Shown in pieces: positions 21,121 through 30,172 of a DNA stretch of 64,000 nt. This stretch comes from Stenotrophomonas africana (lineage in GTDB: Bacteria; Pseudomonadota; Gammaproteobacteria; Xanthomonadales; Xanthomonadaceae). Position 1 is the stretch's first letter; each line of letters starts with the position of its first letter. Position numbers and translations under genes: made by a program. The notes beneath the pieces were generated by a model. That model was given only the letters and a program-made list of their open reading frames with translations. It was not told where the DNA came from and searched no databases. Location: contig NZ_JABEME010000011.1 of NCBI RefSeq assembly GCF_013004645.1, positions 62,001 to 126,000 on the forward strand. The letters are read 5' to 3'.

Positions 21121-22211
21121 ACGAATTGCTGTTGAACGCGGTCGACCCGCTGCACCAGTGGCTGCTTGGCCTCGGTGACATCGGCGCGCTGATCTGGATC
21201 ATCCTGAAGATCCTGGTGATCACCGTTCCGGTGATCATCTCGGTGGCCTTCTATGTGGTCTGGGAACGCAAGCTGATCGGCTGGATGCACGTCCGCCACG
21301 GCCCGATGTACGTGGGCATGGGCATCTTCCAGGCCTTTGCCGACGTCTTCAAACTGCTGTTCAAGGAAGTGGTCCAGCCGAGCAGCGCCAACAAGGCGAT
21401 CTACCTGCTGGCGCCGCTGATCACCCTGGCGCCGGCCTTCGCGGCCTGGTCGGTGGTCCCCTTCGATTCGCAGATTGTGCTGTCCAATGCCAACGCTGGC
21501 CTGCTGTACCTGCTGGCGATGACCTCGCTGGGCATCTACGGCATCATCCTGGCCGGTTGGGCGTCGAACTCGAAGTACGCGTTCCTGGGTGCCATGCGCG
21601 CTTCGGCGCAGATGATCAGCTACGAAATCGCGATGGGCTTCGCCCTGGTGGGCGTGATGATCGCGTCGGGCAGCCTGAACCTGAGCAACATCGTGATGGC
21701 GCAGGCCGGCAATTCCGGTTTCTTCGACTGGTTCCTGCTGCCGCTGTTCCCGCTGTTCGTCATCTACTGGGTGTCGGGCGTGGCTGAAACCAACCGCGCG
21801 CCGTTCGACGTGGTGGAAGGCGAATCGGAAATCGTCGCCGGCCACATGGTCGAGTACTCCGGCGGTGCGTTCGCGCTGTTCTTCTTGGCCGAATACGCGA
21901 ACATGATCCTGATCAGCTTCCTGATCTCGATCTTCTTCCTCGGCGGCTGGCTGAGCCCGGTCCAGGGCTGGGTCAACTTCGGCGACGTCTCGCCGCTGGT
22001 CGATTGGATCTGGAAGGGCGGTGCACCGTGGCTGTTCGTCAAGGTGTTCTTCTTCGCCAGTGCCTACATCTGGTTCCGTGCCAGCTTCCCGCGCTTCCGC
22101 TATGACCAGATCATGCGCCTGGGCTGGAAGGTCTTCATTCCGCTGGCCATTCTGTGGATCGCGGTTACCGCCGTCATGGTGTTCTTCGGCGTGATTCAAA
22201 AGGGCGTCTAA
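21117..22211 (+). CDS. nuoH: NADH-quinone oxidoreductase subunit H
   Basis: 364 residues with eight or so membrane helices. It links the peripheral arm to the membrane arm and forms part of the quinone channel. The conserved cytoplasmic loop [19 protein letters not shown], rich in acidic residues, is present. The first loop reads [14 protein letters not shown], less like the common RYGPNRVGP form, as in other Xanthomonadales. ATGA overlap with nuoG. Confidence 0.96.
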   Translation: MNELLLNAVDPLHQWLLGLGDIGALIWIILKILVITVPVIISVAFYVVWERKLIGWMHVRHGPMYVGMGIFQAFADVFKLLFKEVVQPSSANKAIYLLAPLITLAPAFAAWSVVPFDSQIVLSNANAGLLYLLAMTSLGIYGIILAGWASNSKYAFLGAMRASAQMISYEIAMGFALVGVMIASGSLNLSNIVMAQAGNSGFFDWFLLPLFPLFVIYWVSGVAETNRAPFDVVEGESEIVAGHMVEYSGGAFALFFLAEYANMILISFLISIFFLGGWLSPVQGWVNFGDVSPLVDWIWKGGAPWLFVKVFFFASAYIWFRASFPRFRYDQIMRLGWKVFIPLAILWIAVTAVMVFFGVIQKGV

Positions 22212-22214
22212 GTG

Positions 22215-22703
22215 ATGAACAGGATTACCCATTACTTCAAGAGCCTGCTGCTGCTCGAACTGCTGGGCGGCCTTTGGCTGACGCTGAAATACAGCTTCAA
22301 GCCCAAGTACACGATGATGTACCCGATGGAGAAGTTCCCGCAGTCGCCGCGCTTCCGTGGCCTGCACGCCCTGCGCCGGTACCCCAACGGTGAAGAGCGC
22401 TGCATCGCCTGCAAGCTGTGCGAAGCGGTGTGCCCTGCATTGGCCATCACCATCGACTCGGCCAAGCGCGAAGACGGCACCCGCCGTACCACGCGCTATG
22501 ACATCGACCTGTTCAAGTGCATCTTCTGCGGCTTCTGTGAAGAAAGCTGCCCGGTGGACTCGATCGTCGAAACCCACATCCTCGAGTACCACTTCGAGAA
22601 TCGTGGCGAAAACATCGTTACCAAGCCGCAGCTGCTGGCCCTGGGCGACCGTCTCGAGTCCGAGATCGCCGAGCGTCGCGCCGCCGATGCCGCTTACCGC
22701 TGA
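22215..22703 (+). CDS. nuoI: NADH-quinone oxidoreductase subunit I
   Basis: 162 residues. Two [4Fe-4S] ferredoxin motifs ([12 protein letters not shown] and [12 protein letters not shown]) hold clusters N6a and N6b, passing electrons to N2 in NuoB. ATG at 22215 is used; a GTG directly before it is in frame but adds only one residue. Ordinary length. Confidence 0.96.
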   Translation: MNRITHYFKSLLLLELLGGLWLTLKYSFKPKYTMMYPMEKFPQSPRFRGLHALRRYPNGEERCIACKLCEAVCPALAITIDSAKREDGTRRTTRYDIDLFKCIFCGFCEESCPVDSIVETHILEYHFENRGENIVTKPQLLALGDRLESEIAERRAADAAYR

Positions 22704-22712
22704 GGTCGAGAG

Positions 22713-23369
22713 ATGGATTGGGTAAATATCGCTTTCTGGGTGTTCGCCATCGCGGCAACGGTTTCGGCCGGTGCGGTGATCAGCGTGCGCAACCCGGTTC
22801 ACGCCGTGCTCTGCCTGGTGCTGACCTTCTTCTCCATCGCCTGCGTCTGGCTGCTGGTCGGCGCCGAGTTCCTCGGTGTGGCACTGGTGCTGGTGTATGT
22901 GGGCGCGGTGATGGTGCTGTTCCTGTTCGTGGTGATGATGCTGGACATCGACCCCACCAAGATGCGTGAGGGTTGGGTGCGCTACCTGCCGGTCGGCCTG
23001 ATCGTTGCGGTGGCCATGCTGGTGCAGATGCTGATCCTGATCGGCGTGAAGGGCAGGGCGGTTACCCCGTTCCCGGCCGACAACGCCGCCGCGCTCGCCG
23101 CCGACAGCTCCAACGTCACCTGGCTGGCCCGCACGCTGTTCACCGAATACCTGCTGCCGTTCGAGTTCGCTGCGGTCATCCTGACCGTGGCCGTGGTTGC
23201 CGCCGTGATGCTGACCCTGCGTCGCCGCACCGGCGTGAAGAGCCAGAACCCGGGCGAGCAGACCATGGTCAAGGCCGGCCAGCGTCTGCGCATGGTCAAG
23301 ATGGGCGCCGAGGCACCGGTCGTGCACAGCAACAGCAAGCCGGCCGCCGGCGAGGAGACCCAGCCGTGA
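22713..23369 (+). CDS. nuoJ: NADH-quinone oxidoreductase subunit J
   Basis: 218 residues with five membrane helices, one of the small antiporter-adjacent subunits of the membrane arm. The conserved [18 protein letters not shown] helix with its pi-bulge region is present. A basic C-terminal tail of about 40 residues makes it longer than E. coli NuoJ (184). The stop overlaps the nuoK GTG start (GTGA). Confidence 0.95.
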   Translation: MDWVNIAFWVFAIAATVSAGAVISVRNPVHAVLCLVLTFFSIACVWLLVGAEFLGVALVLVYVGAVMVLFLFVVMMLDIDPTKMREGWVRYLPVGLIVAVAMLVQMLILIGVKGRAVTPFPADNAAALAADSSNVTWLARTLFTEYLLPFEFAAVILTVAVVAAVMLTLRRRTGVKSQNPGEQTMVKAGQRLRMVKMGAEAPVVHSNSKPAAGEETQP

Positions 23370-23671
23370 TTACCCTTGGCCACATGCTTGCGCTGGGCGC
23401 GGTGCTGTTCGCCATCAGCCTGGCCGGCATCTTCCTCAACCGGAAGAACGTCATCGTCCTGCTGATGTCGATCGAGCTGATGCTGCTGTCGGTGAACGTC
23501 AATTTCGTCGCGTTCTCGCGTCAGCTGGGCGATCCGTCCGGCCAGCTGTTCGTGTTCTTCATCCTGACCGTCGCCGCCGCGGAAGCCGCCATCGGCCTGG
23601 CGATCCTGGTGACCCTGTTCCGTACCCGCCGCACGATCAATGTCGGCGAAGTCGATTCGTTGAAGGGCTGA
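23366..23671 (+). CDS. nuoK: NADH-quinone oxidoreductase subunit K
   Basis: 101 residues, three membrane helices, the usual NuoK size. The key membrane carboxylate is in [16 protein letters not shown], and a second in [14 protein letters not shown] at 23366 overlaps the nuoJ stop; a much longer frame upstream is a shadow of nuoJ and is not used. Confidence 0.95.
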   Translation: MITLGHMLALGAVLFAISLAGIFLNRKNVIVLLMSIELMLLSVNVNFVAFSRQLGDPSGQLFVFFILTVAAAEAAIGLAILVTLFRTRRTINVGEVDSLKG

Positions 23672-23678
23672 TCCACAG

Positions 23679-25838
23679 ATGGAAATCACTCTCTCCAAGA
23701 GTCTGTTGATCGCAGTGGTGCTTGCACCGCTGTTCGGCAGCATCATCGCCGGCCTGTTCGGTCGCCAGGTCAAGCGCTTCGGCGCGCAGACCATCACCAT
23801 CCTCGGCGTTGCGGTTGCCTGCGGCCTGTCGATGTACACGCTCTACCAGCTGCTCTGGGGCGGCGCGCAGCCGTTCAACCAGAACATCTACACGTTCTTC
23901 GAAGTCGGCCAGTACTCGGCCCACGTCGGCTTCATGGTCGACAAGCTGACCGCGATGATGATGGTGGTGGTGACCTTCGTGTCGCTGCTGGTCCACATCT
24001 ACACGATCGGCTACATGCAGGACGATCCGGGCTACCAGCGGTTCTTCAGCTACATCTCGCTGTTCACCTTCTCGATGCTCACCCTGGTGATGAGCAACAA
24101 CTTCCTGCAGCTGTTCTTCGGCTGGGAAGCGGTGGGCCTGGTGTCGTACCTGCTGATCGGCTTCTGGTTCAAGCGCCCGACCGCGATCTTCGCCAACATG
24201 AAGGCGTTCCTGGTCAACCGCGTCGGTGACTTCGGCTTCCTGCTGGGTATCGCCGGCGTGTTGTGGGTGTTCGGCACCCTGGACTACTCGCAGGTGTTCT
24301 CGCAGGCCGGCATGCTGGCGGACCCGCGTGCCCAGCTGCAGATCTGGGACGGCACGATCCTGGGCATGCAGCTGCTGAACGAGCCGGTGATCTGGTCGAT
24401 CGCCACGGTCATCTGCATCTGCCTGTTCATCGGTGCCATGGGCAAGTCGGCCCAGGTTCCGCTGCACGTGTGGCTGCCGGATTCGATGGAAGGCCCGACC
24501 CCGATCTCGGCGCTGATCCACGCCGCGACGATGGTGACCGCCGGCATCTTCATGGTCACCCGCATGTCGCCGCTGTTCGAGCTGTCGCAGACCGCGCTGA
24601 ACTTCATCCTGTTCATCGGTGCCACCACCGCGTTCTTCACCGGCCTGATCGGCATCGTGCAGAACGACATCAAGCGCGTCGTTGCGTACTCCACGCTGTC
24701 GCAGCTGGGCTACATGACCGTGGCGCTGGGTGTGTCGGCCTATTCGGCGGCCGTGTTCCACCTGATGACCCACGCCTTCTTCAAGGCGCTGCTGTTCCTG
24801 GGTGCCGGTTCGGTCATCATCGCGATGCACCACGAGCAGGACATGCGCAAGATGGGCGGCCTGCGCAAGTACATGCCGATCACCTTCGTCACCATGTGGA
24901 TCGGTACGCTGGCACTGGTCGGTACGCCGTTCTTCTCCGGCTTCTACTCGAAGGACACCATCATCGAGGCCGCCGAGATCCACGCGCACATGCAGAACAG
25001 CTGGGTGGCCACCTATGGCTACTGGGCCGTGCTGGGTGGCGTGCTGGTGACCAGCTTCTACAGCTTCCGCCTGCTGTTCCTGACCTTCCACGGCAAGGAG
25101 CGCTTCCGCGACGCGCATGATGATCACGGCCATGGCCATGACGATCACCACGCCGCTGACGCCCACCACGGCGATGCCCATGACGACCACGGCCATGGCC
25201 ACGGTCCGCATGAGCCGCATGAAACCCCGTGGGTGGTGACCCTGCCGCTGATCCTGCTGGCCATCCCTTCGATCGCCATCGGTTTCTTCAGCATTGGTCC
25301 GATGCTGCACGGCACCGACTGGGCTGGCCACCACGCCCACGCGGCGATCAAGGGCCAGGTCAACACGTTCTTTACCGGCATCGTCGACTTCTACGATCCG
25401 GCCAAGAACACCGTTGCCTTCCTGGGCGAAGAGTTCCACGGGCCGGTGGCGTTCGCGCTGCACGGCATGATGCTGCCGCCGTTCTGGCTGACCCTGGCGG
25501 GCTTCCTGCTGGCTGCGCTGTTCTACCTGTGGAAGCCGGACCTGTCGGGCAAGGCGCGCAAGACCTTCGCCCCGCTGGTGTCGGTGCTGGAAAACAAGTA
25601 CGGCTTCGACAAGCTGTGGATCGATGGCTTTGCCGGTGGCAGCGTCAAGCTGGGCAAGGTCGCACGCTGGATCGACAGCAACATCGTCGACGGCGTGGTC
25701 AATCTTTCGGCACGTGTTGTGGACGTCGCAGCCGGCGTGCTGCGTCGTACCCAATCCGGTTTCCTCTATCACTACGCCTTCGCGATGATCATCGGCCTGA
25801 TTGCCCTTCTGGGCGTGCTGATGCATTACCTGCGTTGA
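23679..25838 (+). CDS. nuoL: NADH-quinone oxidoreductase subunit L with His/Asp-rich loop
   Basis: 719 residues, an Mrp-antiporter-like proton channel with the long lateral helix at its C-terminus. Core motifs include the helix FGWEAVGLVSYLLIGFW with its channel glutamate and PLHVWLPDSMEGPTPISALI. It is about 100 residues longer than E. coli NuoL (613). Part of the excess is a cytoplasmic loop at about residues 477-516 made almost only of His, Asp, Gly and Ala, which looks metal-binding. nuoM follows after 23 bases. Confidence 0.96.
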   Translation: MEITLSKSLLIAVVLAPLFGSIIAGLFGRQVKRFGAQTITILGVAVACGLSMYTLYQLLWGGAQPFNQNIYTFFEVGQYSAHVGFMVDKLTAMMMVVVTFVSLLVHIYTIGYMQDDPGYQRFFSYISLFTFSMLTLVMSNNFLQLFFGWEAVGLVSYLLIGFWFKRPTAIFANMKAFLVNRVGDFGFLLGIAGVLWVFGTLDYSQVFSQAGMLADPRAQLQIWDGTILGMQLLNEPVIWSIATVICICLFIGAMGKSAQVPLHVWLPDSMEGPTPISALIHAATMVTAGIFMVTRMSPLFELSQTALNFILFIGATTAFFTGLIGIVQNDIKRVVAYSTLSQLGYMTVALGVSAYSAAVFHLMTHAFFKALLFLGAGSVIIAMHHEQDMRKMGGLRKYMPITFVTMWIGTLALVGTPFFSGFYSKDTIIEAAEIHAHMQNSWVATYGYWAVLGGVLVTSFYSFRLLFLTFHGKERFRDAHDDHGHGHDDHHAADAHHGDAHDDHGHGHGPHEPHETPWVVTLPLILLAIPSIAIGFFSIGPMLHGTDWAGHHAHAAIKGQVNTFFTGIVDFYDPAKNTVAFLGEEFHGPVAFALHGMMLPPFWLTLAGFLLAALFYLWKPDLSGKARKTFAPLVSVLENKYGFDKLWIDGFAGGSVKLGKVARWIDSNIVDGVVNLSARVVDVAAGVLRRTQSGFLYHYAFAMIIGLIALLGVLMHYLR

Positions 25839-25861
25839 TGACCTGTACGGAATAAGAAGAC

Positions 25862-27370
25862 GTGTCGAACTGGCCTCTACTCAGTGTCCTCATCTGGCTG
25901 CCGATCATCGGTGGCGCCCTGATCCTTGCGATCCGTGATGCGCAGACCGCCCGCTGGGCGTCCCTGGGCGTAGCGGTGCTGACGTTCGTGGCGAGCCTCT
26001 CGCTGCTGAGCGGCTACAACGCGGGCATCGACGGTCTGCAGTTCGTCGAGACCCATGCCTGGATCCCGGCGTACAAGATCGGCTACAACCTGGGCGTGGA
26101 CGGCATCGCCGTGGCGCTGATCCTGCTGACCACCCTGGTCAGCGTGCTTGCCCTGATCGGCGCCTGGAGCGCCATCGACAAGCGCGTCAACCAGTACGTG
26201 GCCGCCTTCCTGATCCTGGAAGGCGTCACGGTCGGTATCTTCTCGGCCACGGACGCGATGCTGTTCTACGTGTTCTTCGAGGCGATGCTGATCCCGATGT
26301 TCCTGATCATCGGTGTCTGGGGTGGCCCGCGCCGCATCTACGCCGCGCTGAAGTTCTTCCTGTACACCTTCCTCGGCTCGGTGCTGATGCTGGTGGCACT
26401 GATCTACCTGTACATGAAGGGCGGCAGCTTCCAGCTGGCTGACCTGTACGCGCTGCCGCTGTCGGCCAAGGAGCAGACCTGGATCTTCTTCGCGTTCCTG
26501 ATCGCCTTCGCGGTCAAGGTGCCGATGTTCCCGGTCCACACCTGGCTGCCGGACGCCCACGTGGAAGCGCCGACCGCCGGTTCGGTGATCCTGGCCGCCA
26601 TCGCCCTGAAGATCGGTGGCTACGGCTTCCTGCGCTTCAATCTGCCGATCGTCCCGGACGCGTCGCAGGAATGGGCCTGGCTGGTGATCGCGCTGTCGCT
26701 GATCGCCGTGATCTACGTCGGCCTGGTCGCCCTGGTGCAGGACGACATGAAGAAGCTGATCGCCTATTCGTCGATCGCACACATGGGTTTCGTCACCCTC
26801 GGCACCTTCATCGCGCTGTGGCTGGTGCGTGAAGCCGGCAACGCCGATGCCGCCCGCCTGGGCTTGCAGGGCGCCATGGTGCAGATGATCTCGCACGGCT
26901 TCGTGTCCGGCGCGATGTTCTCCAGCGTCGGCGTGCTGTACGACCGCATGCACAGCCGCCGCATCGCCGATTACGGCGGCGTGGTCAACGTGATGCCCTG
27001 GTTTGCGACCTTCGCCATGCTGTTCTTCATGGCCAATGCCGGCCTGCCGGGCACCAGCGGTTTCGTCGGCGAGTTCATGGTCATCCTCGCGGCCTTCCAG
27101 CGTAATCCGTGGATCGCCTTGGGCGCGGCCACCACCCTGATCATCGGCGCCGCCTACACCCTGTGGCTGTACAAGCGCATCTTCTTCGGCGAAGTGGCCA
27201 ACAGCCACGTTGCCGAACTGAAGGACATCAACGGTCGCGAATGGCTGGTGCTGGGCGTGTTTGCCGCCGGCGTGCTGGCCCTGGGCATCTACCCCAAGCC
27301 GCTGACCGACCTGATGGAGCCCTCGATCGCGAAGCTGGCGATGCAGATCGCATCCAGCAAGCTGCTGTAA
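25862..27370 (+). CDS. nuoM: NADH-quinone oxidoreductase subunit M
   Basis: 502 residues, 14 membrane helices, the second antiporter-like pump. The channel glutamate lies in VFFEAMLIPMFLIIGVWGG and the antiporter signature in PVHTWLPDAHVEAPTAGSV. It starts with GTG. The translation ends 15 bases before the nuoN start region. Confidence 0.96.
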   Translation: MSNWPLLSVLIWLPIIGGALILAIRDAQTARWASLGVAVLTFVASLSLLSGYNAGIDGLQFVETHAWIPAYKIGYNLGVDGIAVALILLTTLVSVLALIGAWSAIDKRVNQYVAAFLILEGVTVGIFSATDAMLFYVFFEAMLIPMFLIIGVWGGPRRIYAALKFFLYTFLGSVLMLVALIYLYMKGGSFQLADLYALPLSAKEQTWIFFAFLIAFAVKVPMFPVHTWLPDAHVEAPTAGSVILAAIALKIGGYGFLRFNLPIVPDASQEWAWLVIALSLIAVIYVGLVALVQDDMKKLIAYSSIAHMGFVTLGTFIALWLVREAGNADAARLGLQGAMVQMISHGFVSGAMFSSVGVLYDRMHSRRIADYGGVVNVMPWFATFAMLFFMANAGLPGTSGFVGEFMVILAAFQRNPWIALGAATTLIIGAAYTLWLYKRIFFGEVANSHVAELKDINGREWLVLGVFAAGVLALGIYPKPLTDLMEPSIAKLAMQIASSKLL

Positions 27371-27385
27371 TTCCAGGATTTGATG

Positions 27386-28846
27386 ATGACCACCTCGCCG
27401 CTGCTGCCATTGACCGCCGCTGACCTGCCACCACTCGCTCCCGAGCTGGTGCTGATCGGCAGCGCCTTCGCCCTGATGATCCTCGACCTGTTCGTCAGCA
27501 ACCGGAACAAGATCGTCACCCACCTGTTCTCGCTCGCTGCGCTGGCCGTGGTGCTGTTCATGCTGGCCACCGGCGTGGGCGGGCAGGGGGAGGTCTTCCA
27601 TGGCATGTTCGTGCGCGATACCGCCGCGGACGTGATGAAGACCGGGATCGTGCTGCTCAGCGGCCTGACCCTGGTCTACGGCTGGCGTTACCTGCGTGAC
27701 CGCAACCTGTTCCAGGGCGAGATCCCGGTGCTGATCCTGTTCGGCACCGCCGGCATGATGATCCTGGTCTCGGCCGGCAGCCTGCTGATGGTCTACCTGG
27801 GCCTGGAACTGCTGGCGCTGTGCTCCTACGCGCTGGTTGCCAGCAACCGTGAGAACGGCCTGGCCTCGGAAGCGGCGATGAAGTACATCGTGCTGGGTTC
27901 GCTGGCCTCGGGCCTGCTGCTGTACGGCATGTCGCTGATCTACGGCGCCACCGGCAGCCTGCACCTGGACGTCATCCGTGAGGCCATCCCGCACTCGGAA
28001 GAGCGCGTGCTGCTGATCACCGGTGCGGTGTTCATGATCGCCGGCGTCGCCTTCAAGCTGGGTGCCGCGCCGTTCCACATGTGGCTGCCGGACGTGTACC
28101 AGGGTGCTCCGGCACCGATCGCTCTGTTCATCAGCTCGGCGCCGAAGCTGGCCGCGTTCGGCATGGCCTACCGCCTGCTGGAAATGGGCGTGGGTCCGCT
28201 GTCGACCGAACTGCAGCTGCTGATTGCCGGCCTGGCCGCGGTCTCGCTGGTCATCGGCAACCTGATGGCCATCGCGCAGAGCAACCTCAAGCGCATGCTG
28301 GCGTTCTCCACCGTCTCGCACATCGGCTTCCTGCTGATGGGTATCGCCGGTGGCGGTTCGCAGGGCTATGCCGCCGCGCTGTTCTACGCGCTGGCCTACG
28401 CCATCATGTCCACCGCCGCCTTCGGTGCGATCATCGCGCTGTCGCGTGCCGGTTTCGAAGCCGAGAACATCGAAGACTTCAAGGGCCTGAATGCCCGCAA
28501 CCCGTGGATGGCCGGCCTGGTGCTGTGCATCATGGCGTCGCTGGCCGGCATCCCGCCGTTCCTGGGCTTCTGGACCAAGCTGGCGGTGCTGGGCGCGGCC
28601 GTCAACGGCGGCCTGCTGTGGCTGGCCATTCTCGGCGTGCTGTGTGCTGTGGTCGGCTGCTTCTACTACCTGCGCGTCATCAAGGTCATGTACTTCGATG
28701 AGCCGGTGGGCGAGGCCATGCCGCGCAGCAACGACCGCGTGCTGGGCCTGGTGCTCGGCGTGAACGCGCTGGCGCTGCTGGCGCTGGGCCTGGCCTGGAA
28801 CCCGATCATGGTCTGGTGCCAGCAGGCATTTGCGCATCTTGCATAA
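27386..28846 (+). CDS. nuoN: NADH-quinone oxidoreductase subunit N
   Basis: 486 residues, the third antiporter-like subunit and the last gene of the operon. LVYLGLELLALCSYALVA-type helix and FHMWLPDVYQGAPAPIALF are visible. Two consecutive ATG codons (27383, 27386) and a TTG precede; the second ATG is chosen because AGGA at 27375-27378 is then seven bases away. No terminator with a T-run follows; the next element is a tRNA promoter. Confidence 0.95.
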   Translation: MTTSPLLPLTAADLPPLAPELVLIGSAFALMILDLFVSNRNKIVTHLFSLAALAVVLFMLATGVGGQGEVFHGMFVRDTAADVMKTGIVLLSGLTLVYGWRYLRDRNLFQGEIPVLILFGTAGMMILVSAGSLLMVYLGLELLALCSYALVASNRENGLASEAAMKYIVLGSLASGLLLYGMSLIYGATGSLHLDVIREAIPHSEERVLLITGAVFMIAGVAFKLGAAPFHMWLPDVYQGAPAPIALFISSAPKLAAFGMAYRLLEMGVGPLSTELQLLIAGLAAVSLVIGNLMAIAQSNLKRMLAFSTVSHIGFLLMGIAGGGSQGYAAALFYALAYAIMSTAAFGAIIALSRAGFEAENIEDFKGLNARNPWMAGLVLCIMASLAGIPPFLGFWTKLAVLGAAVNGGLLWLAILGVLCAVVGCFYYLRVIKVMYFDEPVGEAMPRSNDRVLGLVLGVNALALLALGLAWNPIMVWCQQAFAHLA

Positions 28847-28849
28847 AAG

Positions 28850-28878
28850 TTGACACAAAGCTGCGCGATTCGTGTAAT
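28850..28878 (+). promoter_or_regulatory. Sigma-70 promoter of the first initiator tRNA
   Basis: TTGACA (28850-28855), a 17-base spacer and TGTAAT (28873-28878) make a near-consensus promoter about 95 bases before the tRNA. A 7-base inverted repeat (GCTGCGC 28860-28866, GCGCAGC 28881-28887) flanks the -10 box. Confidence 0.85.
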
Positions 28879-28973
28879 ATGCGCAGCCTGAGTTGTCACT
28901 GCAGCGGTTCAGCCAGAACATCGTTGCGGTAGCCCTCCTCGAAAGAGCAGGGCAGCAGTTCAAATACTTCCGG

Positions 28974-29050
28974 TGCGGGGTGGAGCAGTCTGGCAGCTCG
29001 TCGGGCTCATAACCCGAAGGTCGCAGGTTCAAATCCTGCCCCCGCTACCA
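28974..29050 (+). tRNA. Initiator tRNA-fMet (CAT), copy 1
   Basis: 77 bases with encoded CCA. Initiator features: positions 1 and 72 (T and T) cannot pair, and three G-C pairs (GGG/CCC) close the CTCATAA anticodon loop. The T arm has GGTTCAAATCC. It is identical to the copy at 29135. Confidence 0.97.
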
Positions 29051-29094
29051 ACACATCGAATCGGCGCCAACCAGTTCGATGAATGAGGAAAAGC

Positions 29095-29123
29095 TTGCAG
29101 GTTTTGAAGTTATGCCTCATAAT
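29095..29123 (+). promoter_or_regulatory. Sigma-70 promoter of the second initiator tRNA
   Basis: TTGCAG (29095-29100), a 17-base spacer and CATAAT (29118-29123) lie 11 bases before the tRNA. The second copy therefore need not depend on read-through from the first. Confidence 0.7.
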
Positions 29124-29134
29124 TCCGCTTCTGA

Positions 29135-29211
29135 TGCGGGGTGGAGCAGTCTGGCAGCTCGTCGGGCTCATAACCCGAAGGTCGCAGGTTCAAATCCTGC
29201 CCCCGCTACCA
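29135..29211 (+). tRNA. Initiator tRNA-fMet (CAT), copy 2 (metY position)
   Basis: 77 bases, identical to copy 1, with the same unpaired 1:72 and GGG/CCC anticodon stem. It lies upstream of rimP-nusA-infB, the same place as metY in E. coli, so the linkage of initiator tRNA to this operon is conserved. Confidence 0.97.
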
Positions 29212-29222
29212 AGTAAAGAGAT

Positions 29223-29254
29223 CGCCTTCGAAGTCCTGCTTCGAGGGCGTTTTT
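29223..29254 (+). terminator. Terminator after the initiator tRNA pair
   Basis: Eleven-base arms (29223-29233/29239-29249, one G-T pair) with a 5-base loop are followed by TTTTTC. It should separate most tRNA transcripts from rimP. Confidence 0.88.
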
Positions 29255-29275
29255 CTTTGGATTGGTTCCGTTCTG

Positions 29276-29299
29276 GTAGAGGCGAGCCATGCTCGACTG
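29276..29299 (+). repeat. SMAG/REP palindrome
   Basis: GTAG (29276-29279) followed by an imperfect GCGAGC-CAT-GCTCGA stem. It sits between the tRNA terminator and the rimP promoter. Confidence 0.65.
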
Positions 29300-29336
29300 C
29301 CGGTGTGGAAAAGGGGCCTGACCGCGGTCCCGCACC

Positions 29337-29365
29337 TTGCACCAGCGCGGTGCAGTCGCTATCAT
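29337..29365 (+). promoter_or_regulatory. Promoter of the rimP-nusA-infB operon
   Basis: TTGCAC (29337-29342), exactly 17 bases, then TATCAT (29360-29365). It lies about 210 bases before the rimP start, leaving a long leader. Confidence 0.75.
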
Positions 29366-29372
29366 CAGCGGC

Positions 29373-29577
29373 CTAGCAATACCCCTGAAGGCGGCCTCCC
29401 AGCGGGAGTCCGGACCCGGAAGGAGGGCCGCAACCGGCAGGCACTGCAGGTTGCAACCGGAATCCAGTCACCGGAGTCTTTCCGGAAAAGGGGCCCAGCG
29501 GGCCCTTTGTCGTTTCCGGGGCGTCATGTTTCCATGCCGGCCAAGGCCGGCACCCAACCAAGAGATCAAGGCAGGCT
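29373..29577 (+). promoter_or_regulatory. Structured leader of rimP
   Basis: About 205 bases of untranslated leader with several stems: CCTCCC/GGGAG near 29396-29410, GCAACC/GGTTGC (about 29429-29455), CCGGA/TCCGG (about 29471-29485) and GGGCCC-AGC-GGGCCC followed by TTT near 29487-29507. The last is terminator-like. rimP leaders are known RNA elements in other gamma-proteobacteria; whether this matches that family is not known. Confidence 0.5.
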
Positions 29578-30168
29578 GTGAGCGACAAGGCAACCGACAT
29601 CGCGAATCTGCTCGCCCCGACCGTTGTGTCGCTGGGCCTGGAGCTGCTGGGCGTTGAGTATCTGCCGGCCCCCGGCGGTGCGACCCTGCGCCTTTACATC
29701 GACGTGCCGCTGGCTGAACAGCCCGAGCGCATCATCAATGTCGACGACTGCGAGCGGGTCAGCCGCGAAGTGTCGGCACAGATGGACGTCGAAGACCCGA
29801 TCAGCGGCAACTACACGCTGGAAGTGTCTTCGCCGGGCGTCGATCGCCCGCTGTTCAACCTGGAGCAGTTCGGCCGTCACCTCGGCGAAATGGCCAAGGT
29901 CACGCTGAAGCTGCCGCAGGACAACCGTCGCCGCCTGCAGGGCCGCATCGAAGCCATCGACGAGACCGCAGGTGCCATCACCTTCATCGTCGACAAGGCC
30001 GAAGTGGTCGTGTCGGCCGACAACATCGACAAGGCACGGATCATGCCCGACTGGGTGGCGCTGGGGCTGGCCCCGAGCAAGCCGACCGGTCCGGCACCGA
30101 AGCGTCCGAAGCCGAACACGAATTCTTCTTCCAACGAGCCGGCGGCAAAAAAGCCGCGCGCGGAGTGA
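29578..30168 (+). CDS. rimP: Ribosome maturation factor RimP
   Basis: 196 residues, needed for maturation of the 30S subunit. The N-terminal domain (about 1-85) includes LELLGVEYL and [17 protein letters not shown]; the SH3-like C-terminal domain spans about 90-160. A Pro/Lys/Ser-rich tail makes it longer than E. coli RimP (150). It starts with GTG after a leader containing a possible attenuating hairpin, and heads the nusA operon. nusA begins four bases after its stop. Confidence 0.95.
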   Translation: MSDKATDIANLLAPTVVSLGLELLGVEYLPAPGGATLRLYIDVPLAEQPERIINVDDCERVSREVSAQMDVEDPISGNYTLEVSSPGVDRPLFNLEQFGRHLGEMAKVTLKLPQDNRRRLQGRIEAIDETAGAITFIVDKAEVVVSADNIDKARIMPDWVALGLAPSKPTGPAPKRPKPNTNSSSNEPAAKKPRAE

Positions 30169-30172
30169 GCCA

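Noticed and set aside
25877..29032. Minus-strand open frame of over 1000 codons antisense to nuoM and nuoN
   Set aside because: It is the GC-rich complement of genes with clear family motifs and is full of His, Gln and Arg runs typical of such shadows. Similar long antisense frames occur over nuoF, nuoG, nuoH/J, infB, pnp and thrS and were left out.
28974..29211. 77-base direct repeat as a CRISPR-like or attachment-site repeat
   Set aside because: Both copies are complete initiator tRNAs with promoters; no integrase or element borders are present.
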